NCBI GenBank assembly: GCA_018830325.1
Contig: JAHJSQ010000036.1
Coordinates: 1-64,000 of the forward strand
From: Gammaproteobacteria bacterium
GTDB taxonomy: Bacteria; Pseudomonadota; Gammaproteobacteria; Methylococcales; Methylomonadaceae
Direction: 5' to 3'
DNA length: 64,000 nt
Shown: in pieces, positions 38,448-48,792 of the stretch
Layout: every line of letters starts with the position of its first letter
Numbering within the stretch: the first letter of the stretch is position 1
Made by a program: the position numbers and the translations under genes
The notes under the pieces: model-generated
Seen by the model: only the letters and a program-made list of their open reading frames with translations
What the model was told of the DNA's origin: nothing
The model's database searches: none

Positions 38448-38557
38448 CGATCACTCCGAATTAACTTATTAAATAACCATAGCTTACCCTCATGCTCAAG
38501 CTTCGCCAATTCCCGCCGATAAAATAATTAACATTCCCGATCTTTAAGGATAGAGCG

Positions 38558-39613
38558 ATGAAAATCGAACAGTCCAATGTCCAACTAAGCGCGCAGCAAA
38601 CATCGATTAAACAGCACTCGGTGCAAGAATCCCTGAACTTTTGGGTCGGCAACCGGCGTCCGGATAGCCTAGGCTCACAAACTCAAACGGCATTCAATCC
38701 CACTTTAGCCGACCAGATAACGCTCAGCCCTAAAGGTAAGGCTGCCGCCGAAACCCAACAAGCCGAAATCGATCCGGACAAAGCGCTCGAACACGAACCG
38801 CGCTATCAAATCATTAAACGCATGATAGAGGCCTTGACCGGCAAGGAAATCCGGATTAACCGCTTGGAAGCCTTTGAAGCAAAGCGATCGATCGAACCTG
38901 GGACAGCAACCCCTGCCGACGCACCTACTGCCGATCGTCCAGCCGGATTCGGCTTGGAATATGAGCGCCGCGAAACTTATTACGAAGCCGAACACAGCGC
39001 ATTTTCGGCCAAGGGACTCATCAAAACGAAAGACGGCAAAGAAATCGCTTTCGATGTTAACCTGGTCATGAGCCGCGAATATTACGAAGAAAATTCGGTC
39101 AGCCTACGAATGGGCGACGCCGTCATGAAAGATCCTTTGGTGATCAATTTCGGCGCGGAAGCTGCAAAACTAACCGATATGAAATTCAGTTTCGACCTGA
39201 CATCGAACGGAGTCGCCGAACAAATTTCATTCGTCGGTCACGGTAGCGGCTTTTTAGCGCTCGACCGGAACGGCGACGGCATCATCAACAACGGCAATGA
39301 ATTGTTCGGACCGGCGACCGGTAACGGTTTTGCCGAACTGGCCGCGCACGACCTGGACGGCAGCCAATGGATAGATGAAAACGACGCGGTTTATGAACAT
39401 TTGCGCATTTGGACCAAGGATAACAAAGGCAACGACAAGCTTTACACCTTAGCCGAAAAAAATATCGGCGCAATTTATTTGGCCAATACCGAAACCACTT
39501 TCGAGCTTAAAAATACTCAAAACCGCCTCGACGGGCGGGTTTTGACATCGAGCATTTACCTCAACGAAGCCGGCCGCGTCGGCACCGTTCAACAAATCGA
39601 CCTAGCGGTTTGA
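38558..39613 (+). CDS. Uncharacterised protein with EF-hand-like calcium loops
   Basis: A 351-residue protein without signal peptide. Residues about 225-290 contain ALDRNGDGIINNGNELFG and HDLDGSQWIDENDAVYEHL, a paired loop pattern (DxNxDGxI then DxDGxxWIDENDxxY) seen in many large calcium-binding secreted proteins. The remaining sequence was not recognised. The N-terminal 60 residues are Gln/Ser-rich. Calcium binding is inferred from the loops. It stands alone, divergent from the lipoprotein gene. Confidence 0.7.
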   Translation: MKIEQSNVQLSAQQTSIKQHSVQESLNFWVGNRRPDSLGSQTQTAFNPTLADQITLSPKGKAAAETQQAEIDPDKALEHEPRYQIIKRMIEALTGKEIRINRLEAFEAKRSIEPGTATPADAPTADRPAGFGLEYERRETYYEAEHSAFSAKGLIKTKDGKEIAFDVNLVMSREYYEENSVSLRMGDAVMKDPLVINFGAEAAKLTDMKFSFDLTSNGVAEQISFVGHGSGFLALDRNGDGIINNGNELFGPATGNGFAELAAHDLDGSQWIDENDAVYEHLRIWTKDNKGNDKLYTLAEKNIGAIYLANTETTFELKNTQNRLDGRVLTSSIYLNEAGRVGTVQQIDLAV

Positions 39614-39630
39614 AACCTGCCGAATTATTT

Positions 39631-40137
39631 TCAGTCTATTTCATGCATCGCCGCTAGCGCCGACTCATAATCGGGCTCGTCGGCCAATTCCGGCACCAGC
39701 TGGGTATAGATGACCCGATCCTGCTCGTCAATGACCACGATCGCTCTGGCTGTCAAACCGGCCAGCACGCTATCGACCAACTCCACACCGTAATCGCGCG
39801 CGAAACTCGAACGAAACGTCGATAACGGCACAATATCCCTGGCGCCTTCCGTCTGACAAAAACGCGCTTGAGCAAACGGCAAATCGGCCGAAACGACCAA
39901 CACGACGCCGTTTTCCAAACTCGCCGCTTTTTGATTGAATTTTCTTGCGGACGCGGCACAAGTCGGCGTATCCAAACTGGGCACGATATTCAGGCATTTC
40001 TTCTTGCCCGAATAGCTAGCTAAGGAAACTTCCGCAAGCTTTCCGTTGACCAGAGTAAAGTCCGGCGCCTTGGAGCCGACCGCCGGAAGCTCGCCGCAAG
40101 TGTTGACCGGTTTACCTTGAAATTTAATCGTAGTCAT
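39631..40137 (-). CDS. tpx: Thiol peroxidase Tpx
   Basis: Peroxiredoxin that reduces hydroperoxides with thioredoxin. The 168-residue product has the Tpx start MTTIKFQGKPVNTCGELP, and the peroxidatic Cys in SLDTPTCAASARKFN; the resolving Cys is in ADLPFAQARFCQTEG. Normal length. Separated from hemE by element A5. Confidence 0.95.
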   Translation of the reverse strand: MTTIKFQGKPVNTCGELPAVGSKAPDFTLVNGKLAEVSLASYSGKKKCLNIVPSLDTPTCAASARKFNQKAASLENGVVLVVSADLPFAQARFCQTEGARDIVPLSTFRSSFARDYGVELVDSVLAGLTARAIVVIDEQDRVIYTQLVPELADEPDYESALAAMHEID

Positions 40138-40163
40138 TGTTTAAGTCCTGACTTTAAAATTTA

Positions 40164-40390
40164 CTGTGAAAGTACGCGAACCGAAGCGGGTGCGGTTGCT
40201 CGACCGGCAGGCGTCGGCGGCAGGGCAGATTTTTGCTCCTGCAAAATCTGCATTCATGCCATCCTTGGCAATCAGTCGCCGCCGTCGAGCCTACATGGAC
40301 GTATTCACGGCGTCCTGTCGGGCGAGTGACCGTACCCAGCCATCCCTCGCACTTTCATTTGCCGGGGCGATGACAGCTTCTTCATGATCG
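40164..40390. mobile_element. Family A element A5 (no B insert)
   Basis: A 227-bp copy flanked by perfect TTA duplications (40161-40163 and 40391-40393). Begins CTGTGAAAGTACG and ends TTCATGATCG. It has arms GGTGCGGTTGCTCGACCGGC and GTCGGGCGAGTGACCGTACC, one GCAGATTTTTGC hairpin, and the uninterrupted core TACATGGACGTATTCACGG. It is the cleanest reference copy in the window. Confidence 0.82.
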
Positions 40391-40411
40391 TTACTTGATT
40401 ATAACTTCGGC

Positions 40412-41479
40412 TCAAAGAGCATGATAAGCCGGGCTGAACTCATGCACCGCGTCGACCATCGCTTTGACATGCTCCGGATTAATATCCGGTAAAATACCGT
40501 GACCGAGATTAAAGACATGTCCGGAACCGCGACCGTAACGCTCCAGTACGTTTTGGACCTTCGCGCGAATGACATCCGGATTGGCATACAGGCTTACGGG
40601 ATCCATATTACCCTGCAAGGCCACCTTGTCGCCGACGCGCGTCCTGGCTAACCCAATATCGGTTTGCCAATCCAAGCCCAAGGCATCGTAACCGCTATCG
40701 ACCATTGCTTCGAGCCAAAGCCCGCCGCCTTTCGTAAATAATATCGTCGGAACCCTGCGGCCGTCCGCTTCGGTTTGCAATTGCTCTCGCACCAACTTGG
40801 CATAGTGTAACGAGAATTCCAGATAATCCTCGGAAGTCAACATCCCACCCCAAGTATCGAACAGCATCACCGCCTGAGCGCCGGCCGCGATTTGCGCGTT
40901 CAAATACAAGGCCACCGATTTTGCCAATTTCTCCAGCATACGATGAACAACACTGGGCTGTTCATACATCATCGACTTGATCTTTTGAAAGCTTTTACTG
41001 CTTCCGCCCTCGACCATGTAAGTCGCCAAGGTCCAAGGGCTGCCGGAAAAACCGATCAACGGCACGCGGCCTTGCAACGAAGTTCTAATTAAACGGACCG
41101 CATCGATCACATAACGCAGCTCCTGCTCGGGATCCGGAATCGGCAATTTATCGACATCGGCAACCGAGCGAATCGGATTGCTGAATCTAGGACCTTCGCC
41201 TTCGGCAAAACTAAGGCCCAAACCCATTGCATCGGGTATCGTCAGAATATCGGAAAACAAAATAGCCGCGTCGAATGCATATCGATCCAACGGCTGCAGC
41301 GTGACTTCGCAAGCCAGTTCCGGATTGGTGCATAGATTCATGAAACTGCCGGCTTGCTCGCGGATTTTACGATACTCCGGCAAATAGCGCCCTGCCTGAC
41401 GCATCATCCAGACCGGCGTTCTTTCGACCGGTTGTTTTAATATGGCTCTGAGGAAAGTATCGTTTTGTAATATCGTCAT
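40412..41479 (-). CDS. hemE: Uroporphyrinogen decarboxylase
   Basis: Converts uroporphyrinogen III to coproporphyrinogen III. The 355-residue product shows the N-terminal [16 protein letters not shown] signature (substrate-binding Arg), [26 protein letters not shown], and [10 protein letters not shown] with its conserved His. It is separated from damX by almost 1 kb of repeats, so co-transcription is uncertain. Confidence 0.97.
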   Translation of the reverse strand: MTILQNDTFLRAILKQPVERTPVWMMRQAGRYLPEYRKIREQAGSFMNLCTNPELACEVTLQPLDRYAFDAAILFSDILTIPDAMGLGLSFAEGEGPRFSNPIRSVADVDKLPIPDPEQELRYVIDAVRLIRTSLQGRVPLIGFSGSPWTLATYMVEGGSSKSFQKIKSMMYEQPSVVHRMLEKLAKSVALYLNAQIAAGAQAVMLFDTWGGMLTSEDYLEFSLHYAKLVREQLQTEADGRRVPTILFTKGGGLWLEAMVDSGYDALGLDWQTDIGLARTRVGDKVALQGNMDPVSLYANPDVIRAKVQNVLERYGRGSGHVFNLGHGILPDINPEHVKAMVDAVHEFSPAYHAL

Positions 41480-41512
41480 TATGTTTAATTATCTTGTTTG
41501 TAAGTATTCAGT

Positions 41513-41590
41513 CCCCCTCTTTGAAAAAGAGGGGCTAGGGGAGATTTTTTAATTAAATCCCCCTCAATCCCCCTTTTTCAAAGGGGGAGG
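41513..41590. repeat. C/G-block palindromic repeat (family L)
   Basis: Two hairpins, CCCCCTCTTTGAAAAAGAGG and CCCCCTTTTTCAAAGGGGG, linked by an AT-rich stretch GATTTTTTAATTAAATCC. It lies upstream of hemE. No coding potential. Confidence 0.7.
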
Positions 41591-42433
41591 CCAACAATTA
41601 CGCCTGAATTGCGGTAATTTGCCAACGGGGTCTAAATACTTACTCTTGTTTAAGGAATAAGCACGAATCGACTTGAAATTTACTTTCGGCCCTATCCTGA
41701 GTTTTTCTGGCCCTCATGCCCCTGCATTACTGCCATTTAACGGAAAGAGTCACTTTAACTCCTTCCCGAGACCTACTCGACCGATTCAACTTGGCTCAAC
41801 TATAATCGCTGTAAGCGAAGGAACATTAGCTTCTTTGGTATCGCGAAGCTAGAGCTTCACATATCGGTTTCCCAAGCAGAAGCTTGGGAAACAGCAGAAT
41901 ACTTATTTTTTCTGGTTCCCACGGTCCTCCGTGGGAACCCGTACCTTGGCTACCGATGCAAGACCGGTATGCATTCCCTCGCTGGAGCGGAAACGAAGCG
42001 GGTCGCTGTTGATCAGTAATTATTCACACCCCCCTATCGTTCCCACGCTCCAGCGTGGGAATGCAGCCCGAGACGCTCTAGCGTCTCGTACCGCTGGAGC
42101 TGTACTCAGGCATTCCCACGCAGAGCACTCATCGTTATACATAAGTCAATAATTACCCTTTTGTAATCTTAACCAATGAGCCCTCGATACCATTATATTG
42201 TCACTTAACACTCTCGGATCGTCCTCATCTAACCCTAGGTGATCCGCGTAGGGTACACTGTGCGTACCATGGTAACCCCGCGATGTTCATGTGCCAACCG
42301 AACCGCCAGGGCACGGCTTTGGTACGCGCAGCGTACCCTACAATTTATGTATAACGATGAGCGCAGAGCATGGGAACCAGAATGACTGAGGGACTGAATA
42401 CTCACGTTGATCAAGTTATTTCATGCGCGTTAC
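41591..42433. other. Repeat-rich intergenic region between damX-like and hemE
   Basis: No gene found in about 840 bases. It contains family F-like hairpins (about 41840-41895), an inverted family G copy (41912-41990), further Cys-free palindromes TTCCCACGCTCCAGCGTGGG near 42040 and element J1 (42248-42341). Small open frames here follow the palindromes and were rejected. Confidence 0.65.
42248..42341. mobile_element. Family J element J1
   Basis: 94 bp with 22-bp inverted ends differing at two positions (GTAGGGTACACTGTGCGTAC against GTAGGGTACGCTGCGCGTAC). A related copy, J2, lies between aroK and aroB. Non-coding. Confidence 0.75.
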
Positions 42434-43912
42434 TTAGTTTGCGTTTTTGATATCGCTCTGTAAAACCGCGAAACGCCTAACCCAAGCCCCTTTGAATTCC
42501 GCCGGCAATTTTCCGGTAGCCCTTTCGGCTTCGGCATGACTGCTAAACGAGCCGTACAGCAAAATAAATTTCTCTTTACCGCCGATGCGAGTTTCAAGAT
42601 ACTTCAAGTCTTGCTGAAGGTGCCGATATTTGTTCAGCACATTGACAATCGACTGTCGGCTCGATAATACCATTAATTGCAAAGTGAAATGATCCGAGGA
42701 TTGCTTGAATAACCAGGACCGGTCATCTTCCGAGCGATTGGAATCTATCGTCTCCTGCCGCTTTGTCTCAATCTTTTCATCTGCGACTGCCGGCACTAAA
42801 GGCTCGGCTTTAATTATACTCGGACCGGCGATCGGATTCTCAAGCCTGTCGTTTTCGACAGAGTCAGAAACCACCTCGAGATCATTAATCTCCTTATTTT
42901 TCACAGTGGTCTCGATTTTCCGGTCTGGTACCGCCGCTACCGGGGCCGTAACGACGTTTGTCATCTTAGGCTTAGGCTTTTGCTCCGCGACATCGGTAAC
43001 GATGCTGTCATTTACCGCCTGCTTACCGGCAAACTTTTCAACCGGCAACGGAACCGACAAGGCCTGTTGCTGCGGCCTCGGCAAAGACTCCGTTAAATGA
43101 TGATCGGATTTAGGAGCCAAGGCCTCCCAGCCGACGAAGGCGATACCTGCGATCGCAAAAAGCGCAAACAGCCCAATCGAAAACCGGACGGGAGCACCCA
43201 ACCGCTCGAAATCGGACAAACGCGGTAATTGAGCAACAATTTTACCCGGAATGCCATGCGTTTCGCGGTAGACATACTCCACCATGTTATCGCTGACCGC
43301 ATTGAACGAAATCGGCGCGTCCGGCTTCCCGGAAAGATTTTGCAAAAAATCTCGGCATTGTTTTTCCGACAGCGGCAATAGCTCGATAAAATGACAATCC
43401 TCGACAGACCGGTCCGAACGACTTTTGATATACAGTTCGTCCTGAGTTAGCGAAAAAATAACTCTTAATGTCGGGTTAGCCAAAGCATATTCCGATAGAG
43501 CATCGATCAAACCGGGTATCAATTCGCCGGCATTATCGATCATCAAGATTAACTTGAGTTTTTTCTGCTCAAGCAATGCGATCGCATCATCCAGGGAAAA
43601 GCCTTTGCAAGCCGGTTGTTCCGTCTCCAAAAAACTGCGCAAACGCTCTTGAATCGACGAAAAACTTAACTGATGATCGCCGGTCATGAAACAATAATGC
43701 CCTTCGACCGGACGTTGCTCGCGCAAAACCGTCAACAATGTCGACTTACCGATACCGGTTGGGCCGTTAACGATCAACGGACGATTAAAATTGATTATCA
43801 GATGAATCAATAACTCGAACTTTTGAGCGCGCTCGGCAGTAATTAACGATTTAATCGCCGGTTTTGCCAAGCCATACGGCCTATTCGCAACCTGATTAGC
43901 CTTTTCGACCAT
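42434..43912 (-). CDS. DamX-like AAA+ ATPase with SPOR domain
   Basis: A 492-residue protein. An N-terminal ExeA-type ATPase domain (about 25-220) has Walker [13 protein letters not shown] and Walker [14 protein letters not shown]. One membrane helix follows (about 243-262, [19 protein letters not shown]), then a low-complexity periplasmic linker and a C-terminal SPOR domain (about 410-485) that binds denuded septal peptidoglycan. The position after aroB matches damX in gammaproteobacteria. The start overlaps aroB by 17 bases. Confidence 0.88.
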   Translation of the reverse strand: MVEKANQVANRPYGLAKPAIKSLITAERAQKFELLIHLIINFNRPLIVNGPTGIGKSTLLTVLREQRPVEGHYCFMTGDHQLSFSSIQERLRSFLETEQPACKGFSLDDAIALLEQKKLKLILMIDNAGELIPGLIDALSEYALANPTLRVIFSLTQDELYIKSRSDRSVEDCHFIELLPLSEKQCRDFLQNLSGKPDAPISFNAVSDNMVEYVYRETHGIPGKIVAQLPRLSDFERLGAPVRFSIGLFALFAIAGIAFVGWEALAPKSDHHLTESLPRPQQQALSVPLPVEKFAGKQAVNDSIVTDVAEQKPKPKMTNVVTAPVAAVPDRKIETTVKNKEINDLEVVSDSVENDRLENPIAGPSIIKAEPLVPAVADEKIETKRQETIDSNRSEDDRSWLFKQSSDHFTLQLMVLSSRQSIVNVLNKYRHLQQDLKYLETRIGGKEKFILLYGSFSSHAEAERATGKLPAEFKGAWVRRFAVLQSDIKNAN

Positions 43913-44981
43913 ATCCGTTTAGCGTCGCTACCAATAATGCTTTTTCCACGCCGACCGGCAAGGTTGCCTCGCCGATACTCTTCAATAAAATCAAACGAAT
44001 ATTGCCGTCGACATTTTTTTTATCCACGGCCATCAATTCGATAAAACGGTTAGCATCGAGCGTTGCCGGAGGCTCGACAGGCAACCTGGCCCACTTAAAC
44101 AATCTAATAATACGTTCGACGTCGGCATCGGTCAGCCAGCCTTTGCGCCTTGACAAATCGGCCGCCTGGCAAGTGCCGATCGCAACCGCCTCGCCGTGCA
44201 AATAGCTTCCGTAGCCCATACCGGTTTCAATCGCATGACCGAAGGTGTGGCCCAAATTCAAGGTCGCCCTAACATCGGATTCTTTCTCATCGGCGGCAAC
44301 GACTTCGGCTTTATTGCGGCACGAGCGCTCGACCGCATACGAGAGCGCTTCGGCATCCCTATCGAGCAAAGACTCGATATTGTTCTCGAGCCATGCAAAA
44401 AAATCGGGATCGCGTATCAATCCATATTTTATCACTTCAGCGATACCGGCCGACAATTGCCTGTCTTCCAATGTCGACAAGACCGACATATCGGCAATCA
44501 CGCATTGCGGTTGATAAAACGCGCCGATCATGTTTTTGCCGAGCGGATGATTAACGCCGGTCTTGCCGCCGACCGAAGAATCGACTTGCGCCAACAACGT
44601 GGTCGGGATTTGTATAAATGGAATTCCGCGTTGGTAACAAGCGGCGGCAAAACCGCCCATGTCGCCGATGACGCCGCCGCCCAAGGCAATCAAACTGGCA
44701 TTTCGACTGAATTTGTGAGCCAACAAAGTATCGAAAATCCGATTCAAATAGTCGAGCGTTTTATATTGTTCGCCATCCGGCAAAATAACGGTTTCGACGA
44801 CAAAATCCGACAGGTTATCGAGCACTTGCTGCAAATATAAAGGCGCCACCGTTTCGTTTGTCACGACCAAAACTTGTTTGGAACGAATATGCCGATTCAA
44901 TAAATCGGCTTGTTCCAGCAAACGAGAGCCTATGTATATCGGATAACTACGCTGCCCTAAATCGACTTGTAATGTTTTCAT
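43896..44981 (-). CDS. aroB: 3-Dehydroquinate synthase
   Basis: NAD- and metal-dependent second step of the shikimate pathway. The 361-residue product has [54 protein letters not shown] and [11 protein letters not shown] with the metal-binding His. The usual aroK-aroB junction is interrupted here by about 300 bp containing element J2. Confidence 0.97.
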   Translation of the reverse strand: MKTLQVDLGQRSYPIYIGSRLLEQADLLNRHIRSKQVLVVTNETVAPLYLQQVLDNLSDFVVETVILPDGEQYKTLDYLNRIFDTLLAHKFSRNASLIALGGGVIGDMGGFAAACYQRGIPFIQIPTTLLAQVDSSVGGKTGVNHPLGKNMIGAFYQPQCVIADMSVLSTLEDRQLSAGIAEVIKYGLIRDPDFFAWLENNIESLLDRDAEALSYAVERSCRNKAEVVAADEKESDVRATLNLGHTFGHAIETGMGYGSYLHGEAVAIGTCQAADLSRRKGWLTDADVERIIRLFKWARLPVEPPATLDANRFIELMAVDKKNVDGNIRLILLKSIGEATLPVGVEKALLVATLNGYGRKG

Positions 44982-45033
44982 TTGTTTCTGTTATACATCT
45001 AATTTTCTGTGTCGCAAAAGAGCTTTTCAATCC

Positions 45034-45112
45034 GTAGGGTGCGCATCGCGCACCTGGGTCGGGACTTGCATTTGGTTCGGTACCGTGGAAAGGTGCGCGA
45101 TGCGCACCCTAC
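45034..45112. mobile_element. Family J element J2
   Basis: 79 bp with perfect 22-bp inverted ends beginning GTAGGGTGCGCATCGCGCAC. It sits in the aroK-aroB gap, followed by a family G-like fragment near 45138-45160. It resembles J1 in its end sequence and spacing. Non-coding. Confidence 0.8.
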
Positions 45113-45278
45113 AGCGCTTTCACTTCAGCTTCGGTATGCATTCCCACGCAGGAGCGGTGGGAACGAGGAAAGCCAACCATTGCCATCCCTGGCCCTGGAT
45201 TCCGCCCATCCCTGGCGGAATGACGCGTTATGTCCCTAAGCCGCCGCCTTCACCTTTTTTCACCTTTCCTCTTTAACC

Positions 45279-45797
45279 TCATAAATCCCTATAACGCTGC
45301 AATATATTTTTAACCGCGGCCTTACTCTGTAATGTACCGCTATCGACGATATAGTCCGCACATGACAAATATAACGGCTCGCGCTCGATTAGCAACTGTT
45401 CCAACTTCGCTCTCGGATTGTCGGTTTGCAATAACGGGCGCTGCGTATCGCGCTTGGTTCTTTCCAAAATTCTATCCACCGAACATTGCAAATAAACCAC
45501 AAAACCGTTTTCCTTGAGACATTCCCGATTTTCTTCGCGGATAACCGCACCGCCGCCGGTCGCCAACACGACATGAGTCAATTTCGTCAAACCTGCTAAC
45601 GCTTTTTGTTCACGATCCCGGAATCCTGACTCACCTTCGAATTCGAATATCGTCGGTATATCGACGCCAGTCAAGTCTTCGATAATCTTGTCGCTATCGT
45701 AAAACGGCATTTTTAACGATTTGGCCAATAGCCTACCGATTGTCGTTTTGCCGGCCCCCATTAGACCGATGAGATAAATGTTCTCCGATTTAGCCAT
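45279..45797 (-). CDS. aroK: Shikimate kinase
   Basis: ATP-dependent phosphorylation of shikimate. The 172-residue product has Walker A GLMGAGKTTIGRLLA, DSDKIIEDLTGVDI, GESGFRDRE (substrate Arg) and LATGGGAVIREENR. Downstream of pilQ but separated from it by a strong bidirectional hairpin, so it may have its own promoter. Confidence 0.97.
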   Translation of the reverse strand: MAKSENIYLIGLMGAGKTTIGRLLAKSLKMPFYDSDKIIEDLTGVDIPTIFEFEGESGFRDREQKALAGLTKLTHVVLATGGGAVIREENRECLKENGFVVYLQCSVDRILERTKRDTQRPLLQTDNPRAKLEQLLIEREPLYLSCADYIVDSGTLQSKAAVKNILQRYRDL

Positions 45798-45825
45798 GCG
45801 GTTTCTAGTAATGTTTTCGCGCGCA

Positions 45826-45855
45826 TAAAAAAGGGGGCATTATGCCCCCTTTTTG
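45826..45855 (-). terminator. Rho-independent terminator between pilQ and aroK
   Basis: Stem AAAAAGGGGGCA and TGCCCCCTTTTT around a 3-4 base loop, with A and T runs on either side so that it can act on both strands. On the minus strand it follows the pilQ stop by about 20 bases. Confidence 0.85.
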
Positions 45856-45875
45856 GCTGAAGTAGAAGCAAGGAA

Positions 45876-48179
45876 TTATTTGGCTCCCGACAAATTCTCG
45901 TGAACGATTTTTGGAGTAACGAAAATTAATAGCTCCGATTTTTCATCGCTCTGCTCGTTTCGCCTAAACAAAAAGCCGATTCCTGGTATATCTGCGAAAA
46001 ATGGAATTTTATTATCTAAATTAGATTGGGAGCTTTCAAATACCCCTCCTAGCACTACTGTTTCCCCATCCATGACTTGAACATTGGTTTCAAGTTCCCG
46101 AGTTACAATCGGAGGAGTTCCTTGTATTGCACGAGCAAAATCAGGCTCATTCTTGGTTATCAACAATGCCATTTGAATCGTGCCGGACGGAGTGATTTGC
46201 GGCGTAACATCGAGCTCCAACTCCGCTTGTTTAAACTCAATATTTGCCCCTTGATTTGCGCTAAATGCTTGATATGGCATTTCAAATCCTTGTCTAATTT
46301 TTGCTTGACAGCGATCAGACGTCATGACCCTAGGGTTAGAAAGCAACTCAGCTCTACCTTCATCCTGTAAAGCCGATATTTCGAGGTTCAATACATAATC
46401 GGCGCCTCTGGCCAAAGTCATCGCCAATGCACCATAAGGATTAGTTGCACTTAAATCCACTAATAAATCGCTAACCTGTGCACCGCCACTAATATCACCT
46501 TCAGTACCTCGACCACCAACTGCAAATGTTTTTCCAGAACCAACCTGAGCGGCTTTTGCAACGCCAAACCTGACACCCAAATCGCGTGCAAACGTATTGC
46601 TAGCAATCACAATCCTGGACTCGATCATCACCTGGCGCACTGGAACATCCAGTTTGGCGATTAATTTTCTGATTTCCTCCATACGACTAGCCGTTTCTCT
46701 GACAATCAAGGTATTCGTTCGGCTATCCACAACAGCAGTGCCTCGAGGAGATAAAAGAGCAAATTCATCATCTTTTGATGTGAGAAACTCATCAGATAAA
46801 ATGGATTTTCGACGACCAGCGGCCCTTAAATTTATATTTCCACCGCCACCTTGAACATTTGCTTGACCTGCACCACTTTGCATAGCCCCAACATTTGTGC
46901 CTTGCTGACCAATTCCGCATGTTCCAAATAGTCCTGTATCGAGGCCATTTAATAGGTTTCGAAAACTTTCAGCCCTTGCGTAATTTATTTCTATATACTC
47001 TGTCCTTAGAGGTTCCAATTGCGCTACTACAACTTCGGTTTCACGCTGCTTCTCTTTGTATTCCTTGATCTTGCCGACCGGCGCGATCAATGTGACATTG
47101 CCGGTTTGGTACTTTTCCAAGCCTTTAGTCATCATGATGAAATCCAGCGCTTCGTCCCAAGGCACGTCGTCGAGTTTCAAGGTTATCCGCCCGGTTACTT
47201 CGTCGCCGGCGACAACGTTCTGTCCGGTAAACTCGGACAATAGCGTGATTACGCTACGAATTTCGATATCTTGAAAATTAAGCGACAAGCGATCGCCGGT
47301 ATAACGATCCTTCTGGCTGTCTTTCAAGTCTTTTTCCGCTTGCGTCAATGGCCGAAATTCGACAGTCAACGTGCCTTCCGACTGGAACTGAGAATATTCG
47401 TAAAGCGGGCTCTGTAAATCGACGGTAATTTTGGTTTCTTGACGGCTACTGACCGCATCGAAAGATCTGACCGGCGTCGCAAACTCGGATACGTCGTAAC
47501 GTTTAGAAAGCCGCTCCGGTAGACGGGTATTAACAAAATAAATCTCAACCTTACCGCCGATTTCACGGGTATTCACCATCGTATTCGGCTCGCTCAACGA
47601 GACCAGAATACGCCCTTCGCCACGCGGCCCGCGCCTGAAATCCAAACCCTTAATACCTTGCTCGGGTAAAAACTGCGCCATCACATCGCTTCTCGCTTGT
47701 TGTGCAGCCGTAGCCACGATCGATGTTTCCGAGCGAACGACCGGTGCCTCGGCCTGCGCCGCTCCAGCTAACGTGACGAATACTTTATTACCCTCTGTGC
47801 TTGTTTCATAAGGCACCGAAGAAATCAAATTAATGACGACTCGTAACCTGCCGCCGGATTCGGCGACATACACGCTATCGGCGGCATCTAAATTAATCGG
47901 AAATTTTTTCTTGGATAAACCGCTTTTAACACCGCTAAAGTCCAACGCAATTCTGGCGGGGTTGTCGGTATGAAAAACCCGAGGCGCCGGAGCCGGCCCG
48001 TCCAGTTCCAATTGCAACTGCAAGCGCCCCCCCGACAATCGAGTAAAATCTAGATTCTGAATTTGTACTTCACTCGCTTGAACGGCAAACTGAAAAACGC
48101 ACAGGAATATCCCCGCGAAGATTGTTTTCCAAAGAGGCTCGGTCACTCTGCTCATGTTATTGCTGCCTTGAATACTCAT
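45876..48179 (-). CDS. pilQ: PilQ, type IV pilus secretin
   Basis: Outer-membrane pore for the pilus fibre. The 767-residue product has a signal peptide (about 20-36, VQA), AMIN domains (about 38-280) that bind peptidoglycan, secretin/TonB short N-terminal domain and N1 regions (about 290-480, DRLSLNFQDIEIRSVITLLS), and the secretin core (about 530-760, VMIESRIVIASNTFARDLG, ELDVTPQITPSGTIQM, ETVVLGGVFESS). A Gly/Gln/Asn-rich loop (about 415-455) interrupts the N-domain region. Last gene of pilMNOPQ. Confidence 0.96.
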   Translation of the reverse strand: MSIQGSNNMSRVTEPLWKTIFAGIFLCVFQFAVQASEVQIQNLDFTRLSGGRLQLQLELDGPAPAPRVFHTDNPARIALDFSGVKSGLSKKKFPINLDAADSVYVAESGGRLRVVINLISSVPYETSTEGNKVFVTLAGAAQAEAPVVRSETSIVATAAQQARSDVMAQFLPEQGIKGLDFRRGPRGEGRILVSLSEPNTMVNTREIGGKVEIYFVNTRLPERLSKRYDVSEFATPVRSFDAVSSRQETKITVDLQSPLYEYSQFQSEGTLTVEFRPLTQAEKDLKDSQKDRYTGDRLSLNFQDIEIRSVITLLSEFTGQNVVAGDEVTGRITLKLDDVPWDEALDFIMMTKGLEKYQTGNVTLIAPVGKIKEYKEKQRETEVVVAQLEPLRTEYIEINYARAESFRNLLNGLDTGLFGTCGIGQQGTNVGAMQSGAGQANVQGGGGNINLRAAGRRKSILSDEFLTSKDDEFALLSPRGTAVVDSRTNTLIVRETASRMEEIRKLIAKLDVPVRQVMIESRIVIASNTFARDLGVRFGVAKAAQVGSGKTFAVGGRGTEGDISGGAQVSDLLVDLSATNPYGALAMTLARGADYVLNLEISALQDEGRAELLSNPRVMTSDRCQAKIRQGFEMPYQAFSANQGANIEFKQAELELDVTPQITPSGTIQMALLITKNEPDFARAIQGTPPIVTRELETNVQVMDGETVVLGGVFESSQSNLDNKIPFFADIPGIGFLFRRNEQSDEKSELLIFVTPKIVHENLSGAK

Positions 48180-48195
48180 TGTTTAATCCCCAACA

Positions 48196-48792
48196 TCATT
48201 CGGACAATGCCAATGAAGTTTGCTGTTCTCGCCATGTTCCCGGCTTATCGGGAACGATTTCCATCAATTCGATTTTATCCTCGTTGATACGAATAATCTT
48301 ACCGTGATTCTTGCCCATGTAGTTACCTTCTCTTACCCGGTGGATAGTCCCGTCACCGGCCTTGACCAATCCCCATAGCACCGTATCTTTAGTGATGGTT
48401 CCAGCCATTCTCAAGCTGTCCAGAGAATAGGTCTCCAATTGCTCCTTGCGTCGGGTAGGGTCGGGCCTAATCCCTCTTCCTGGTCCGATATCGACAAGCT
48501 CGGCTTCCGCAGCTTTTTCTATGGGCCGGAACGGATCACGTAAACCGCTCGGCTTAAAGATGAACGGTTCAATCACTTTGATTTCAGGCAACGGCTCGAT
48601 CTGCGTTTTCGGCCGGGCCTTGACTTGGTTGATATATTGCACCAAATCGGACTTATCATCGCTCGAGCAAGCATTCAGTAAGAAAAGGCTCAACAAACTT
48701 AAGGCCGCAAATGCACCATGTTTAAAAAACGCGCTGCAAAATCGACTTTGCCGCGACCTTGAGTCGGTTAGCGATAAAATACTCGACTTCAT
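48196..48792 (-). CDS. pilP: PilP, pilus assembly lipoprotein
   Basis: Inner-membrane lipoprotein linking PilNO to PilQ. The 198-residue product has a lipobox LLNAC (Cys about 42) after a long N-region, a linker, and the conserved domain with LRDPFRP, YSLDSLRMAGTI and GNYMGKNHGKIIRINEDKIEL. It overlaps pilO by four bases and pilQ follows after 16 bases. Confidence 0.94.
   Translation of the reverse strand: MKSSILSLTDSRSRQSRFCSAFFKHGAFAALSLLSLFLLNACSSDDKSDLVQYINQVKARPKTQIEPLPEIKVIEPFIFKPSGLRDPFRPIEKAAEAELVDIGPGRGIRPDPTRRKEQLETYSLDSLRMAGTITKDTVLWGLVKAGDGTIHRVREGNYMGKNHGKIIRINEDKIELMEIVPDKPGTWREQQTSLALSE

Noticed and set aside
45876..48179. Mosaic origin of pilQ, because some of the 3' half looks more AT-rich
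   Set aside because: Hand counts over 60-base blocks vary from about 35 to 60 percent GC in both halves, so there is no clear boundary.
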